A stretch of DNA of 64,000 nt from Paraprevotella clara YIT 11840 (GTDB lineage Bacteria > Bacteroidota > Bacteroidia > Bacteroidales > Bacteroidaceae): positions 1 through 64,000 of the forward strand of contig NZ_JH376591.1 of NCBI RefSeq assembly GCF_000233955.1. The letters are read 5' to 3'. Positions 36,300 through 45,327 of the stretch are shown here, one piece after another. Position 1 is the stretch's first letter. Every line of letters begins with the position of its first letter. The position numbers and the translations under genes are program-made. The notes under the pieces were generated by a model. The model made no database searches. It had not been told where the DNA came from and worked only from the letters and a program-made list of their open reading frames with translations.

Positions 36300-37403
36300 A
36301 TGGCGCCATTAATATCTGTAATTGTTCCTGTATATAAGGCCGAGGATACTTTGAGAAACTGTGTGGATAGTATCTTGAAGCAGACAAACCGTGATTTTGA
36401 GTTGTTGCTCATAGATGACGGCAGCCCGGATAGTTGCAGGGAAATTTGCGACACTTATGCCGCAAAGGATGCCCGTGTCCGGGTGTGGCATAAAGAAAAT
36501 GGTGGAGTGAGTACAGCACGTAATTTGGGACTTGAAGTGGCGTGCGGAGAGTGGACTGCTTTTGTCGACGCGGACGACTCCGTGGACGAGGGCTTTTTCG
36601 ACGTCTTGAAAGAGGGGCTCGGTTACGATTTGGTGATAGGAGGATACAAGACTCTTCCGAAGGGGGAGATATATTATAATTTCGAGGGGGATTTTAAGGA
36701 CGATACAATGGGTGATTTCATCGCTCGGCATTTATGGAATGGGTATGTTTGGGGAAAATTCTACAAAACCTCGATTCTAAGGGAGCACCGCATTATGTTC
36801 CGTACCGATTTGGTCGTGTATGAGGACTTGTTGTTCAATTTGGATTATATTCTACAGTGCAACAGCATCAAGTTGGTGCCTTCGTGCTTGTATCTTTATA
36901 TGGATCCTCCCGGAAAGATGATTCAGGAGAAATATGCGCTTTTGCCGGACGAAATTAGGAAGATTTATGCGCTTGTCGATGACAGGTTGGAGCGGTTGGC
37001 TCATAAATTCCATTGTTGGCGTCCTGCATTTATCTTTGATTTTATTGAGCATTATCCGTTGGAACGGATTTTAAGGCAAGGGAGTGACGATGAACTGTAC
37101 CATTTGTATGTAGAGGTGAAAGGAAATGTGGACCGTTCGGTCTTTTACAACGACCGTATTGCGAGTCCTATTTTGCGTTTCATTTCTTGTATTAAGAAAG
37201 AATATATCGTCAGAAGGCATAGGGTGAGGGGGCGATTGTTGGCTAAAGCCTTGTCTTCTTTGTATGGAAGGGAACTGCTTCGGGTCAAGTACTCTTCATT
37301 CAGTAAGAAGTTTCAGGCCATATTGATTACCTATCGTTTGTTTGGTCTGTTGGATGTTTATTTTGCAATCCGTTCTTTGGTGAATCGGTTTCGGAAGGTT
37401 TGA
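36300..37403 (+). CDS. Family 2 glycosyltransferase
   Basis: A 367-residue GT-A transferase: ISVIVPVYKAEDTLRNCV, IDDGSPDSCREI, NGGVSTARNLGLEVACGEW, FVDADDSVDEGF. It lies 12 bp after the previous transferase and ends the exporter operon. Sugar unknown. Confidence 0.87.
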   Translation: MAPLISVIVPVYKAEDTLRNCVDSILKQTNRDFELLLIDDGSPDSCREICDTYAAKDARVRVWHKENGGVSTARNLGLEVACGEWTAFVDADDSVDEGFFDVLKEGLGYDLVIGGYKTLPKGEIYYNFEGDFKDDTMGDFIARHLWNGYVWGKFYKTSILREHRIMFRTDLVVYEDLLFNLDYILQCNSIKLVPSCLYLYMDPPGKMIQEKYALLPDEIRKIYALVDDRLERLAHKFHCWRPAFIFDFIEHYPLERILRQGSDDELYHLYVEVKGNVDRSVFYNDRIASPILRFISCIKKEYIVRRHRVRGRLLAKALSSLYGRELLRVKYSSFSKKFQAILITYRLFGLLDVYFAIRSLVNRFRKV

Positions 37404-37522
37404 TTCGAAAGTTCTTGGCATGAAAAGGAAGTATCGTCGGGGGGCAGAAGAATGATTTTTCAGTCTGCGGATTTTGAGTGTGCCTTTTCTTCATATCGTT
37501 TGCCGGATGAAAAAATAATCCC

Positions 37523-37530
37523 TATCTTTG
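37523..37530 (+). promoter_or_regulatory. Strong -7 promoter box
   Basis: TATCTTTG followed by CAGC, the most typical Bacteroides form. It defines a short transcript of about 440 nt ending at the terminator at 37942-37981. Confidence 0.55.
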
Positions 37531-37538
37531 CAGCGGTT

Positions 37539-37943
37539 ATGGCAAAATGTTTATCCTATTTGGTATTTGCTTTGTGTCTCTTTCTGTGGGACTTTTCTTT
37601 TTCCACAGCGGAGGGAGATATGGCTTGCATGCCTTCTACTACCATAATGGAGGCGGGAGACGGTGGAGAGACAGATACGAAATACTGCGGACAGGATAAG
37701 GAGATACGTGCAGGATTTGGATGGGGTGATATCGGTTATGCACTTCTTTCGTGTCCAACCGGGCACTCGATTCAGGCTACGCGTTCTTTCAAAGGACATA
37801 CAGCTTTTGCCGGATGGAAAAATGGTGTGTGGCAGGTTGCAGCCTTGTGGCTGCCGGAGAGAGGAGAGAAACTCCCGGATACATCGTTTTCCGGCAATGC
37901 CAAATTATATTTTGTATATACGTTAAGGCGTATCCTTATTTAA
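37539..37943 (+). CDS. Small hypothetical exported protein
   Basis: A possible 134-residue protein of no recognised family. The N-terminus CLSYLVFALCLFLWDFSF is hydrophobic and followed by STAEGDM, which would fit a signal peptide. A strong promoter-like box TATCTTTG (37523-37530) ends only 8 bp before this ATG, so the mRNA would be nearly leaderless, or translation starts at another codon. It ends at a good terminator. A non-coding RNA from the same promoter is an alternative. Confidence 0.4.
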   Translation: MAKCLSYLVFALCLFLWDFSFSTAEGDMACMPSTTIMEAGDGGETDTKYCGQDKEIRAGFGWGDIGYALLSCPTGHSIQATRSFKGHTAFAGWKNGVWQVAALWLPERGEKLPDTSFSGNAKLYFVYTLRRILI

Positions 37944-37981
37944 GACTTTCCTGTAAGAGATTGCAGAGAAAGTCTTTTTTT
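37942..37981 (+). terminator. Terminator
   Basis: AAGACTTTC (37942-37950) pairs with GAAAGTCTT (37968-37976), extended by CTG/CAG inside, followed by a run of T. Confidence 0.8.
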
Positions 37982-38036
37982 ATGGTAGCTTTTCGGCTGC
38001 TGGTTTTCATTTTATTAGTAATAAGGATATAAAGTA

Positions 38037-38678
38037 ATGGATTTTATAATAGATTTTATCCTGCACATCGACCATTATATGGTGGAGATGGTGCAGCAGT
38101 ATCATACGTGGACTTATGCCATATTGTTTGCTGTTATTTTTTGTGAGACGGGACTGGTGGTCACGCCCTTTTTGCCGGGCGATTCCTTGCTTTTTGTGGG
38201 GGGCGCCATTGCCGCTGTTCCCTCCGTTCCGCTCGATGTCAATTTATTGTTCCTGATATTGTTTGTAGCTGCGGTCTTAGGAGATTCCTGCAATTATATG
38301 ATAGGGCGCTTTTTGGGAAAACGACTGTTTCATAATCCGGATTCCAGAATATTCAAGCAAAGTTATTTGGACAAGACTCATGAATTTTATAAAAAATACG
38401 GAGGGAAAACAATCATCATAGCCCGTTTCGTTCCTATTGTCCGTACGTTTGCTCCTTTTGTGGCCGGAATGGGGCGTATGCATTATTACTATTTCATGAT
38501 GTATAATGTCGTCGGAGGAGGGCTTTGGGTGGCATCGTTTTGCTATGCGGGTTACTTTTTCGGAGACTTGCCTTTCGTACAAGGCAATCTGAAAATTCTC
38601 ATTGTGGCTATTATTGTAATTTCGATTTTGCCGGCCGTAGTGGAGGTATTGCGAGAGAAAATGAAGAAGACGAAATAG
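38037..38678 (+). CDS. DedA-family membrane protein
   Basis: A 213-residue integral inner-membrane protein of the DedA/SNARE-associated family, members of which flip or scramble undecaprenyl phosphate or phospholipids. [18 protein letters not shown] (about 43-60) is the re-entrant helix segment. [20 protein letters not shown] carries the conserved Arg residues, followed by [15 protein letters not shown]. Four or five hydrophobic helices. It lies 19 bp before the DUF47 gene. Confidence 0.92.
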   Translation: MDFIIDFILHIDHYMVEMVQQYHTWTYAILFAVIFCETGLVVTPFLPGDSLLFVGGAIAAVPSVPLDVNLLFLILFVAAVLGDSCNYMIGRFLGKRLFHNPDSRIFKQSYLDKTHEFYKKYGGKTIIIARFVPIVRTFAPFVAGMGRMHYYYFMMYNVVGGGLWVASFCYAGYFFGDLPFVQGNLKILIVAIIVISILPAVVEVLREKMKKTK

Positions 38679-38697
38679 AATTTAAACACTTGATTTT

Positions 38698-39345
38698 ATG
38701 AAAAATTCCTTTTTTAACAGCTTCGTACCGAAGCAACCTAATTTTTTCTGTTTGCTGAAACAGCTTGCTGATATTCTGTCTGAGGCAGCCGATGTGCTGA
38801 CGGAGAGTGTGGAACAGGGCAAACCGGAAGAACGGGAGACTTATTACAGACGGGTGAAAGAAGTCGAACGTAAGGGGGATATGGTGACCCATCAGGTGCT
38901 TGACGAACTGGAAACGACGTTCATTACTCCTCTTGACCGCGAGGACATCAATGCCCTGGCCTCTGGCATAGATGATGTGATAGACTGCGTGAACAGTTGT
39001 GCCAAGCGTATCAATATTTATAATCCCCGTGTTTTGGGCGATAGTGCAAGAGAATTATGTCATTTCATACAGCAAGAGGCAGCTTGTATTTGCAAGGCGG
39101 TGGAAGAATTGAATGTGTTCCGGAAGAATCCGGCTCGTTTGCGGGGGCTTTGTGTCGAACTTCATGATTTGGAGAATCAGGCAGACGATGTCTATGAGTT
39201 TTTTATCCGAAGGCTTTTTGAAGAAGAGAAGGACAGCATAGAGTTGATAAAGATCAAAGAAATCATGCAGGAACTGGAGCGGACAACCGATGCGGCCGAG
39301 CATGTGGGAAAGATTCTGAAGAATCTGATCGTGAAGTATGTATAA
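38698..39345 (+). CDS. DUF47/PhoU-like Pit accessory protein
   Basis: A 215-residue all-helical DUF47 protein, related to PhoU. These proteins are encoded with Pit transporters and influence phosphate uptake. Acidic metal-binding-type helices include RVKEVERKGDMVTHQVLDEL and ITPLDREDINALASGIDDV. The gap to the Pit gene is 16 bp. Confidence 0.92.
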   Translation: MKNSFFNSFVPKQPNFFCLLKQLADILSEAADVLTESVEQGKPEERETYYRRVKEVERKGDMVTHQVLDELETTFITPLDREDINALASGIDDVIDCVNSCAKRINIYNPRVLGDSARELCHFIQQEAACICKAVEELNVFRKNPARLRGLCVELHDLENQADDVYEFFIRRLFEEEKDSIELIKIKEIMQELERTTDAAEHVGKILKNLIVKYV

Positions 39346-39361
39346 ATGAAAGGCAAGAACC

Positions 39362-40378
39362 ATGGAGTTATTATTGATTATCATTGTACTGTCTCTCTTG
39401 TTCGACTATATCAATGGGTTTCATGATGCAGCCAATTCGATTGCTACCATTGTGTCTACTAAGGTGTTGACTCCTTTTCAAGCTGTGTTGTGGGCTGCCG
39501 CTTTCAATTTTGTGGCTTTCTTCATTGCCAAGTATGTTATCGGTGGTTTCGGGATAGCCAATACCGTATCGAAGACGGTCATGGAGGAATATATCACTTT
39601 GCCGATTATCCTGTCTGGTGTGATTGCCGCTATTATATGGAATTTGTTTACATGGTGGAAAGGTATTCCTTCTTCCTCTTCCCATACGTTGATTGGTGGT
39701 TTTGCCGGTGCGGCTATCATGGCCAGCGGTTTCGGCTCTATACAGTTGGATATCATATTGAAGATTGCGGCTTTTATTTTTCTGGCTCCTTTGATTGGTA
39801 TGATAGTGGCATTGGGATTCACGATTCTCGTATTGCACGCATGCCGGAAAGCGCATCCACATACGGCCGAGGTGTGGTTTAAGAAGTTGCAACTCGTGTC
39901 TTCGGCCTTGTTCAGCATCGGACATGGGTTGAACGATTCCCAAAAGGTGATGGGTATTATTGCGGCAGCCATGATTGCCGGTCATTCCGAAGGGTTGGGA
40001 ATGGGAATACGCAGTATAGAAGATTTGCCCGACTGGGTAGCTTTTTCTTGTTTCACGGCCATCTCGTTGGGTACTATGTCTGGGGGATGGAAAATCGTGC
40101 GGACTATGGGAACGCGTATCACCAAGGTGACACCTTTTGAAGGGGTTATTGCGGAAACAGCCGGTGCTTTTACGCTTTATCTGACGGAATACCTGAAAAT
40201 TCCGGTAAGTACGACTCATACGATAACGGGAGCCATCATCGGCGTTGGAGCCACTAAGAGGCTTTCTGCTGTGCGGTGGGGCGTGACAAGGAGTTTGATG
40301 ACAGCTTGGGTGTTGACGATTCCCGTGAGTGCTTTGTTGGCTGCTGCTGTCTATTGGAGCGTGACTTTATGGCTGTAA
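39362..40378 (+). CDS. pit: Inorganic phosphate transporter, Pit family
   Basis: A 338-residue low-affinity phosphate permease. The duplicated PiT signature is present: YINGFHDAANSIATIVSTK near the N-terminus and GHGLNDSQKVMGI at about 182, plus PVSTTHTITGAIIGVGATK. About ten membrane helices. It is encoded with its DUF47 partner just upstream. It converges on the sulfatase gene, with 29 bp between stops. Confidence 0.95.
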   Translation: MELLLIIIVLSLLFDYINGFHDAANSIATIVSTKVLTPFQAVLWAAAFNFVAFFIAKYVIGGFGIANTVSKTVMEEYITLPIILSGVIAAIIWNLFTWWKGIPSSSSHTLIGGFAGAAIMASGFGSIQLDIILKIAAFIFLAPLIGMIVALGFTILVLHACRKAHPHTAEVWFKKLQLVSSALFSIGHGLNDSQKVMGIIAAAMIAGHSEGLGMGIRSIEDLPDWVAFSCFTAISLGTMSGGWKIVRTMGTRITKVTPFEGVIAETAGAFTLYLTEYLKIPVSTTHTITGAIIGVGATKRLSAVRWGVTRSLMTAWVLTIPVSALLAAAVYWSVTLWL

Positions 40379-40407
40379 ATGCGGGATTGCCAATTGGGGG
40401 AAACGTG

Positions 40408-42225
40408 TCAGTTTTCCCCCAATTGGTCGTATGAGGTTTGCAGGATAGCCATACCTTTTTCTTCACGTGCACCATCGGGAGCAGGTTCGTTGTAGACCGG
40501 TTTTCGGGCTGCATTGTCAAAAATGGTCACACCGGTACTGTCCTTGAACATGAATCCGTCGCTGAACGTGGAGTAAGCGAAGGGATAGGTGTAGGATGTC
40601 GAAAAGATATTGCGGCTGTATTTGAAGTCTTGATGTGGCAAACCAAGTTGTCCGAGCAATGTGGCGGGCATGTCGCTTTGGTTCATTAAGGTATGGATGA
40701 CGGCCGGTGCTTTTATGGCTCCGCCTAACCATAGCATGGGAATGTGGTAGAAGGTGGGCGACGTGACATTGAAAGTGGGTGAGCTGCCGTGGTCGGGCAG
40801 GCAGATGACCAGCAGGTTGTTCCACACCGGAAGTTGTTTCAGACGGTCGATAAATTCACCCAAGCAATGATCGGTATAGGCAAAAGAGTTTTGCCGTTTG
40901 TCTTTTAACCGGTTGTAGGGGACTTCGAACGGTTCGTGGCTGCTGAGAGTCAGGAATCCGGTATGCCACAGTCGGTCGGCCGGTCGGGATTCGAGCATTT
41001 CATACAGCCGGTCGAATGTGTATTCGTCGTGCGCGCCCCAGGAACTTGAAGTGCGCTCCTGTAGGCTGAAGTCCGTGTCACTGGTCAGATGTTGGTAGCC
41101 CGTAGTTGTGAAATAACTTCTCATGTTGGTAAAGTTAATGTCGCCGCCGTAGAGGAAGTCCGTCTGGTATCCTGCTTGTTGCAACGTACGGGCTATACCG
41201 GGCAAAAGGCGTGACTTGGCCGGGAGTTTCATAATGGAGGTGGTGGGGTAACTGATATGCCCGCTTAACGTGCTGACCAGTCCGCGGTCGGTGCGGAAAC
41301 TGTTGGCATATACGTTGTCGAAAAAGATGCCTTCGCGAATGAGTCGGCTTATATTCGGTGACACGTTTTTAGCTCCGCCCAGTTCTTCTATATATTCTCC
41401 TCCGAATCCTTCAAGGATGATGATGAGTATATTGGGACGTGTGGCGCGTAGCAATTGCCGGGTACAGTCTTCTGTCGAGGCCGGATAAAGCGGTGCATAG
41501 CAGGCGGCCCGTTTATGTTCGTCTAAGTAATTGTATTTCTCGGCGAAGTTTTCGGATTTATTCCAAGAGTACATCAGGCTGAAAGCCGGGTTTACGGCGG
41601 CATGGTTCATGTAGGTGTTTTCACTGAAATAAGCGTTGCCGATATTCATGGTAGAACGTCCTACCCCTCCCCGTATGGCCAAAAAGATAAGGCCGCCTAA
41701 TAGTACGTATGTGAAATTGTGAAGCAGCATTTTCAGGTTTATGGGCAAAACTGGGAATGATTTGGGCGTAAGGCGGATGCAAGTCCATGACAAGAGAACG
41801 GAGAAGACCGTAATCCAAAACAGGCGCATGACGACATAGCCGGTGGAGACACTGGCCATAGCCTGTTTGGGAGCATCCATGTAATTGAAGATTGTGGCGT
41901 CGAGCTTGAATTTCCAGAATGTGTAGAGTGATGTGTCTGCCACACAAATCAGCGAGAGCAGAATGGCAATAAGGATGAAATAAGGGCGTAATACGGCTTT
42001 GGTCTTCATGCGACGCATCCAAATGCTGAGCCATACGATGAGGAATGGAAAGATGAGCAAGTATCCCGTTGTAGAAGCATCCAACCCCAACCCGTGGACG
42101 ATGACCTGGAACAGATCGCCTGCCGGCAAGGGCTCGTTCAAATAGACGAATACGATTTTCTGCAACACAAAGAACAGCAGGAAGGCTAAAAACAAATTAA
42201 TAAGGTAAGATATACGTTGTTTCAT
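40408..42225 (-). CDS. LtaS-like sulfatase-superfamily phosphotransferase/hydrolase
   Basis: A 605-residue inner-membrane enzyme. The first ~190 residues hold five hydrophobic helices. The sulfatase-type domain starts at ILIIILEGFGGEYI (about 258), with SFRTDRGLVSTLSGH containing the likely catalytic Thr and LPDHGSSPTF and SSHEPFEVP supplying metal ligands. The family includes lipoteichoic-acid synthase and phosphoethanolamine or phosphoglycerol transferases. In a Gram-negative it may modify envelope glycan, but the substrate is unknown. It follows RNase H in the argS operon by 35 bp. Confidence 0.87.
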   Translation of the reverse strand: MKQRISYLINLFLAFLLFFVLQKIVFVYLNEPLPAGDLFQVIVHGLGLDASTTGYLLIFPFLIVWLSIWMRRMKTKAVLRPYFILIAILLSLICVADTSLYTFWKFKLDATIFNYMDAPKQAMASVSTGYVVMRLFWITVFSVLLSWTCIRLTPKSFPVLPINLKMLLHNFTYVLLGGLIFLAIRGGVGRSTMNIGNAYFSENTYMNHAAVNPAFSLMYSWNKSENFAEKYNYLDEHKRAACYAPLYPASTEDCTRQLLRATRPNILIIILEGFGGEYIEELGGAKNVSPNISRLIREGIFFDNVYANSFRTDRGLVSTLSGHISYPTTSIMKLPAKSRLLPGIARTLQQAGYQTDFLYGGDINFTNMRSYFTTTGYQHLTSDTDFSLQERTSSSWGAHDEYTFDRLYEMLESRPADRLWHTGFLTLSSHEPFEVPYNRLKDKRQNSFAYTDHCLGEFIDRLKQLPVWNNLLVICLPDHGSSPTFNVTSPTFYHIPMLWLGGAIKAPAVIHTLMNQSDMPATLLGQLGLPHQDFKYSRNIFSTSYTYPFAYSTFSDGFMFKDSTGVTIFDNAARKPVYNEPAPDGAREEKGMAILQTSYDQLGEN

Positions 42226-42260
42226 CGTTTTTCTTTTTTAGGATACACAAGTAGAGATGA

Positions 42261-42929
42261 TTATTTTCTGCCGAAATCGGCCGGGACTTCACCCCATCGT
42301 TCCGTCTCCCATTTCAGGATGGGGATGTCTGTTTTGTGGGTCTTGAGCCAGGTTTCAGCCCGTTCTATCATTTGATAGAGAGCTTCTGTACGGGGGCTGC
42401 GTTCCAACTTGGTCTTGCAACGCTTTTGCTTGACCCAACCGATGGCGTTTCGGCTGTCTGAGAAAACCGGCATCCGGATATTTTTCTGTTCCATCAGAGC
42501 CAAGGCATGTACAATGGCCAGAAATTCACCGATATTATTGGTGCCATACACCGGTCCGAAATGGAAGACGGTTTCGCCCGTACGGAGATAAACGCCTCGG
42601 TATTCCATCGGACCCGGGTTACCACTGCATGCCGCGTCGACTGCCAAAGCTTCGGCCGGGACTTCGGGCGGAAGGGGTAACACGGTGTCGTGCCGATAAG
42701 ACGGCACGTCTGTCGGTGTGTTTCCGGAAACTGCCGGAGCGGTAGTCTTTTTTTTCTGGATATAAAGATAAGGAGAGGTGTTGTAAGCTCTTTCGGCTTC
42801 CTCTTGGGTGTCGAAAGATTTATAAATGGCCCCTTCGAAGCCATTGATTTGCAGTTTGCAGTCAGTCCAGGATGTGTAAATGCCCGGACTGACTCCATGC
42901 CAAACTACATAGAATTTCTTTTTCCCCAT
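42261..42929 (-). CDS. rnhA: Ribonuclease H1 with N-terminal viroplasmin domain
   Basis: A 222-residue RNase H cleaving RNA of RNA-DNA hybrids. Residues about 1-50 (KFYVVWHGVSPGIYTSW and FDTQEEAERAYN) are a caulimovirus-viroplasmin/RNase H1 N-terminal hybrid-binding domain. The catalytic acids are in AVDAACSGNPGP, NNIGEFLAI, FSDSRNAIGWVK and GEVPADFGRK. This two-domain form is like eukaryotic RNase H1. It sits 16 bp after argS. Confidence 0.93.
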   Translation of the reverse strand: MGKKKFYVVWHGVSPGIYTSWTDCKLQINGFEGAIYKSFDTQEEAERAYNTSPYLYIQKKKTTAPAVSGNTPTDVPSYRHDTVLPLPPEVPAEALAVDAACSGNPGPMEYRGVYLRTGETVFHFGPVYGTNNIGEFLAIVHALALMEQKNIRMPVFSDSRNAIGWVKQKRCKTKLERSPRTEALYQMIERAETWLKTHKTDIPILKWETERWGEVPADFGRK

Positions 42930-42945
42930 CGCAAGAGGAGTTTTT

Positions 42946-44745
42946 TTACATGCGTTCAGGCACTTCTATGCCCAACAAGCCCATGCCCGTACGTATGATT
43001 TTGCTGATTTCGGCAGACAGTACCAGACGGAACGTTTTCTTGTTTTCGTTCTCTTCATGCAAGATGCTGAAATCGTGATAGAATTGGTTGTATTCTTTCA
43101 CCAAGTCGTAGCAATAGTTGGCAATGCAGCTTGGATTATAGTCGGAACCTGCTTGTTTTACTACGTTCGGGAAGTCGGCCAGCATTTGAATCAAGCTGAT
43201 TTCTTTCTCGCTCAAATCCGTTTGGGCTGACAGCGTTTCGGGGATGGAGATGCCCGCTTCGGAGGCTTTGCGCAGGATGGAACGGATACGTGCGTACGTA
43301 TATTGGATGAACGGTCCGGTATTTCCGTTGAAATCGATGCTTTCAGCCGGATTGAACAACATGTTCTTTCGTGCGTCCACCTTTAATATAAAGTATTTCA
43401 AGGCTCCCAAACCGACAATCCGTGCAATCTCATTGGCTTCGTCCTCGCTCAAATCCGTAAGCTTGTTGATTTTGTCTTCCGACATCTTGCGTGCGCTGCC
43501 TATCATCTCTGCCACCAGGTCGTCGGCATCCACGACCGTACCTTCGCGGCTTTTCATCTTACCGTTAGGTAATTCCACCATGCCGTATGAGAAATGTACA
43601 AGGTCTTTGCCCCACTCGAAACCGAGTTTGTCCAACAGGATGGAAAGCACTTGGAAGTGGTAGTTTTGTTCGTTACCTACCACGTAAATCATTTTGTCTA
43701 TGGGATAGTCGCGGAATCGCAGTTTGGCTGTACCGATATCTTGTGTCATGTAGACGGATGTTCCGTCGGAACGGAGCAGAAGCTTCTCGTCCAATCCTTC
43801 CGGAGTCAGGTCGGCCCATACGGAACCGTCTTCTTTGCGGAAAAACAGTCCTTTGTCAAGCCCTTCCAAAACTTTCTCTTTACCTTCGAGGTAAGTCTCC
43901 GATTCATAATATATCTTGTCGAAACTTACGCCAAGGGCTTTATAGGTGACATCGAAACCGGCATAGACCCATTCATTCATTTTACGCCAAAGGGCACGGA
44001 CTTCCGGATCATTGTTTTCCCATTTTACCAACATTTCGCGGGCTTCCTTGATGAGCGGGGCTTCATTTTTGGCTTCCTCCTCGCTCATACCCTCTTCCAT
44101 AAGCTCCTTGATTTGTTCTTTATAGTGTTTGTCAAAAGCCACATAGTAGTCTCCGATGAGGTGGTCGCCTTTGATGCCGGTACTTTCCGGAGTGGCACCG
44201 TTCCCGTATTTCAACCACGCCAACATGCTTTTGCAGATATGTATGCCGCGGTCGTTCACGATATTGGTCTTCACCACGCGATTGCCATTGGCTGCCATGA
44301 TGTTGGCCAAGGCGCATCCTAACAGATTGTTGCGGACATGTCCTAAATGCAAAGGCTTGTTGGTGTTGGGGGAAGAGTATTCTATCATGACTAACGGCGA
44401 ATGGTCGGTCGCTTCGGTCAGGCCGAACTGTGCATCTTGATGGATATCGGTGAGCAGACCGATCCAACTGGCCGGAGCGATTACAAGGTTCAGAAAGCCT
44501 TTGACGGCATTGAAATCGGCTACGACGGAAGGGATTTCCGTTTTCAAGAAATGGCCAAGCTCCTGGGCTGTGTCTTCCGGTTTCTTACGAGATATTTTTA
44601 AAAAAGGGAAAACGACTAATGTCAGATGCCCTGCAAATTCTTTTTTTGTCTTTTGGAGTTGCACCGTTTCGGGAGCTATGTCCTGTCCGTATAAAGTTTT
44701 GATGCCGAGAACTACGGCTGATACGATTTTATTTTCTATCTCCAT
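42946..44745 (-). CDS. argS: Arginyl-tRNA synthetase
   Basis: Class I aminoacyl-tRNA synthetase of 599 residues, usual length. The HIGH-type motif appears as PNTNKPLHLGHVRNNLLG (about 125-142). The N-terminal Add1 domain, the KMSK-region KMSEDKINKL variant and the C-terminal DALR anticodon-binding domain (YTYARIRSILRK) are present. First gene of the argS-rnhA-sulfatase operon. Confidence 0.97.
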   Translation of the reverse strand: MEIENKIVSAVVLGIKTLYGQDIAPETVQLQKTKKEFAGHLTLVVFPFLKISRKKPEDTAQELGHFLKTEIPSVVADFNAVKGFLNLVIAPASWIGLLTDIHQDAQFGLTEATDHSPLVMIEYSSPNTNKPLHLGHVRNNLLGCALANIMAANGNRVVKTNIVNDRGIHICKSMLAWLKYGNGATPESTGIKGDHLIGDYYVAFDKHYKEQIKELMEEGMSEEEAKNEAPLIKEAREMLVKWENNDPEVRALWRKMNEWVYAGFDVTYKALGVSFDKIYYESETYLEGKEKVLEGLDKGLFFRKEDGSVWADLTPEGLDEKLLLRSDGTSVYMTQDIGTAKLRFRDYPIDKMIYVVGNEQNYHFQVLSILLDKLGFEWGKDLVHFSYGMVELPNGKMKSREGTVVDADDLVAEMIGSARKMSEDKINKLTDLSEDEANEIARIVGLGALKYFILKVDARKNMLFNPAESIDFNGNTGPFIQYTYARIRSILRKASEAGISIPETLSAQTDLSEKEISLIQMLADFPNVVKQAGSDYNPSCIANYCYDLVKEYNQFYHDFSILHEENENKKTFRLVLSAEISKIIRTGMGLLGIEVPERM

Positions 44746-44775
44746 AACCTTGTTTTTACCTTATCATTCAGGCTG

Positions 44776-44783
44776 CAAAGATA
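44776..44783 (-). promoter_or_regulatory. argS promoter (-7 box)
   Basis: TATCTTTG followed by CAGCC on the minus strand, about 31 bp before the argS start. Confidence 0.55.
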
Positions 44784-44785
44784 CA

Positions 44786-44826
44786 TAATAAAAGGGAGAA
44801 GCAAAAGTTTGCTTCTCCCTTTTTTC
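44786..44826 (-). terminator. Terminator after the HU gene
   Basis: AAAGGGAGAAGCAAA (44791-44805) pairs perfectly with its complement at 44808-44822. It lies 22 bp beyond the HU stop, with a T-rich tail on the minus strand that overlaps the argS promoter zone. Confidence 0.75.
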
Positions 44827-44847
44827 CGCATAATAGATTTATTCTGA

Positions 44848-45120
44848 TTACTGGAGTGCGTCAGCTAATTCCGCACCAGCTTTGAATTTAGCTATTTTCT
44901 TGGCTGCAATGGTGATTTGCTCTTTCGTTCTGGGGTTAATACCCGTGCGGGCCGGTCTTTCATTCACGGAGAATGTTCCGAAACCTACAAGTGCGATTTT
45001 GTCACCCTTCTTTAATGCTTCAGAGATAGCACTGATTGTTGCGTCTAAAGCTTTCTTGGCATCTGCCTTGTTCAAGCCTGCGTTCTCTGCAATGGCGTTG
45101 ATAAGTTCTGTTTTGTTCAT
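44848..45120 (-). CDS. hup: HU-family DNA-binding protein
   Basis: A 90-residue nucleoid protein. MNKTELINAIAENAGL and GFGTFSVNERPARTGINPRT (the DNA-embracing arm) are classic HU. I place the start at 45120; the longer open frame adds 17 residues absent from HU proteins and runs through the leader. Monocistronic, with strong promoter and terminator. Confidence 0.96.
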   Translation of the reverse strand: MNKTELINAIAENAGLNKADAKKALDATISAISEALKKGDKIALVGFGTFSVNERPARTGINPRTKEQITIAAKKIAKFKAGAELADALQ

Positions 45121-45172
45121 TTGATGAAATAATTTAGTAGATAATAATTCGCTTATTTTGTATCCTATCATG

Positions 45173-45203
45173 CAAATGTATGTAAATTAGCCGTTAAAAC
45201 AAA
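45173..45203 (-). promoter_or_regulatory. HU gene promoter
   Basis: On the minus strand TTTG, 19 bp, TACATTTG: a perfect Bacteroides consensus about 53 bp before the HU start. Confidence 0.8.
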
Positions 45204-45285
45204 CTTTTTCATTGAAAAAATATTTCTTTTTATGAAAAAGCACAAGCTTGAAGGGATTATTTAAAATGAAATGGAATAAAATTAG

Positions 45286-45293
45286 TATTTTTG
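45286..45293 (+). promoter_or_regulatory. Rhomboid gene promoter (-7 box)
   Basis: TATTTTTG followed by CGG, 34 bp before the start codon at 45328. The -33 region is AT-rich without a clear TTTG. Confidence 0.5.
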
Positions 45294-45327
45294 CGGTCTC
45301 AATGAATAATGAAAATAGAGTGTGAAT

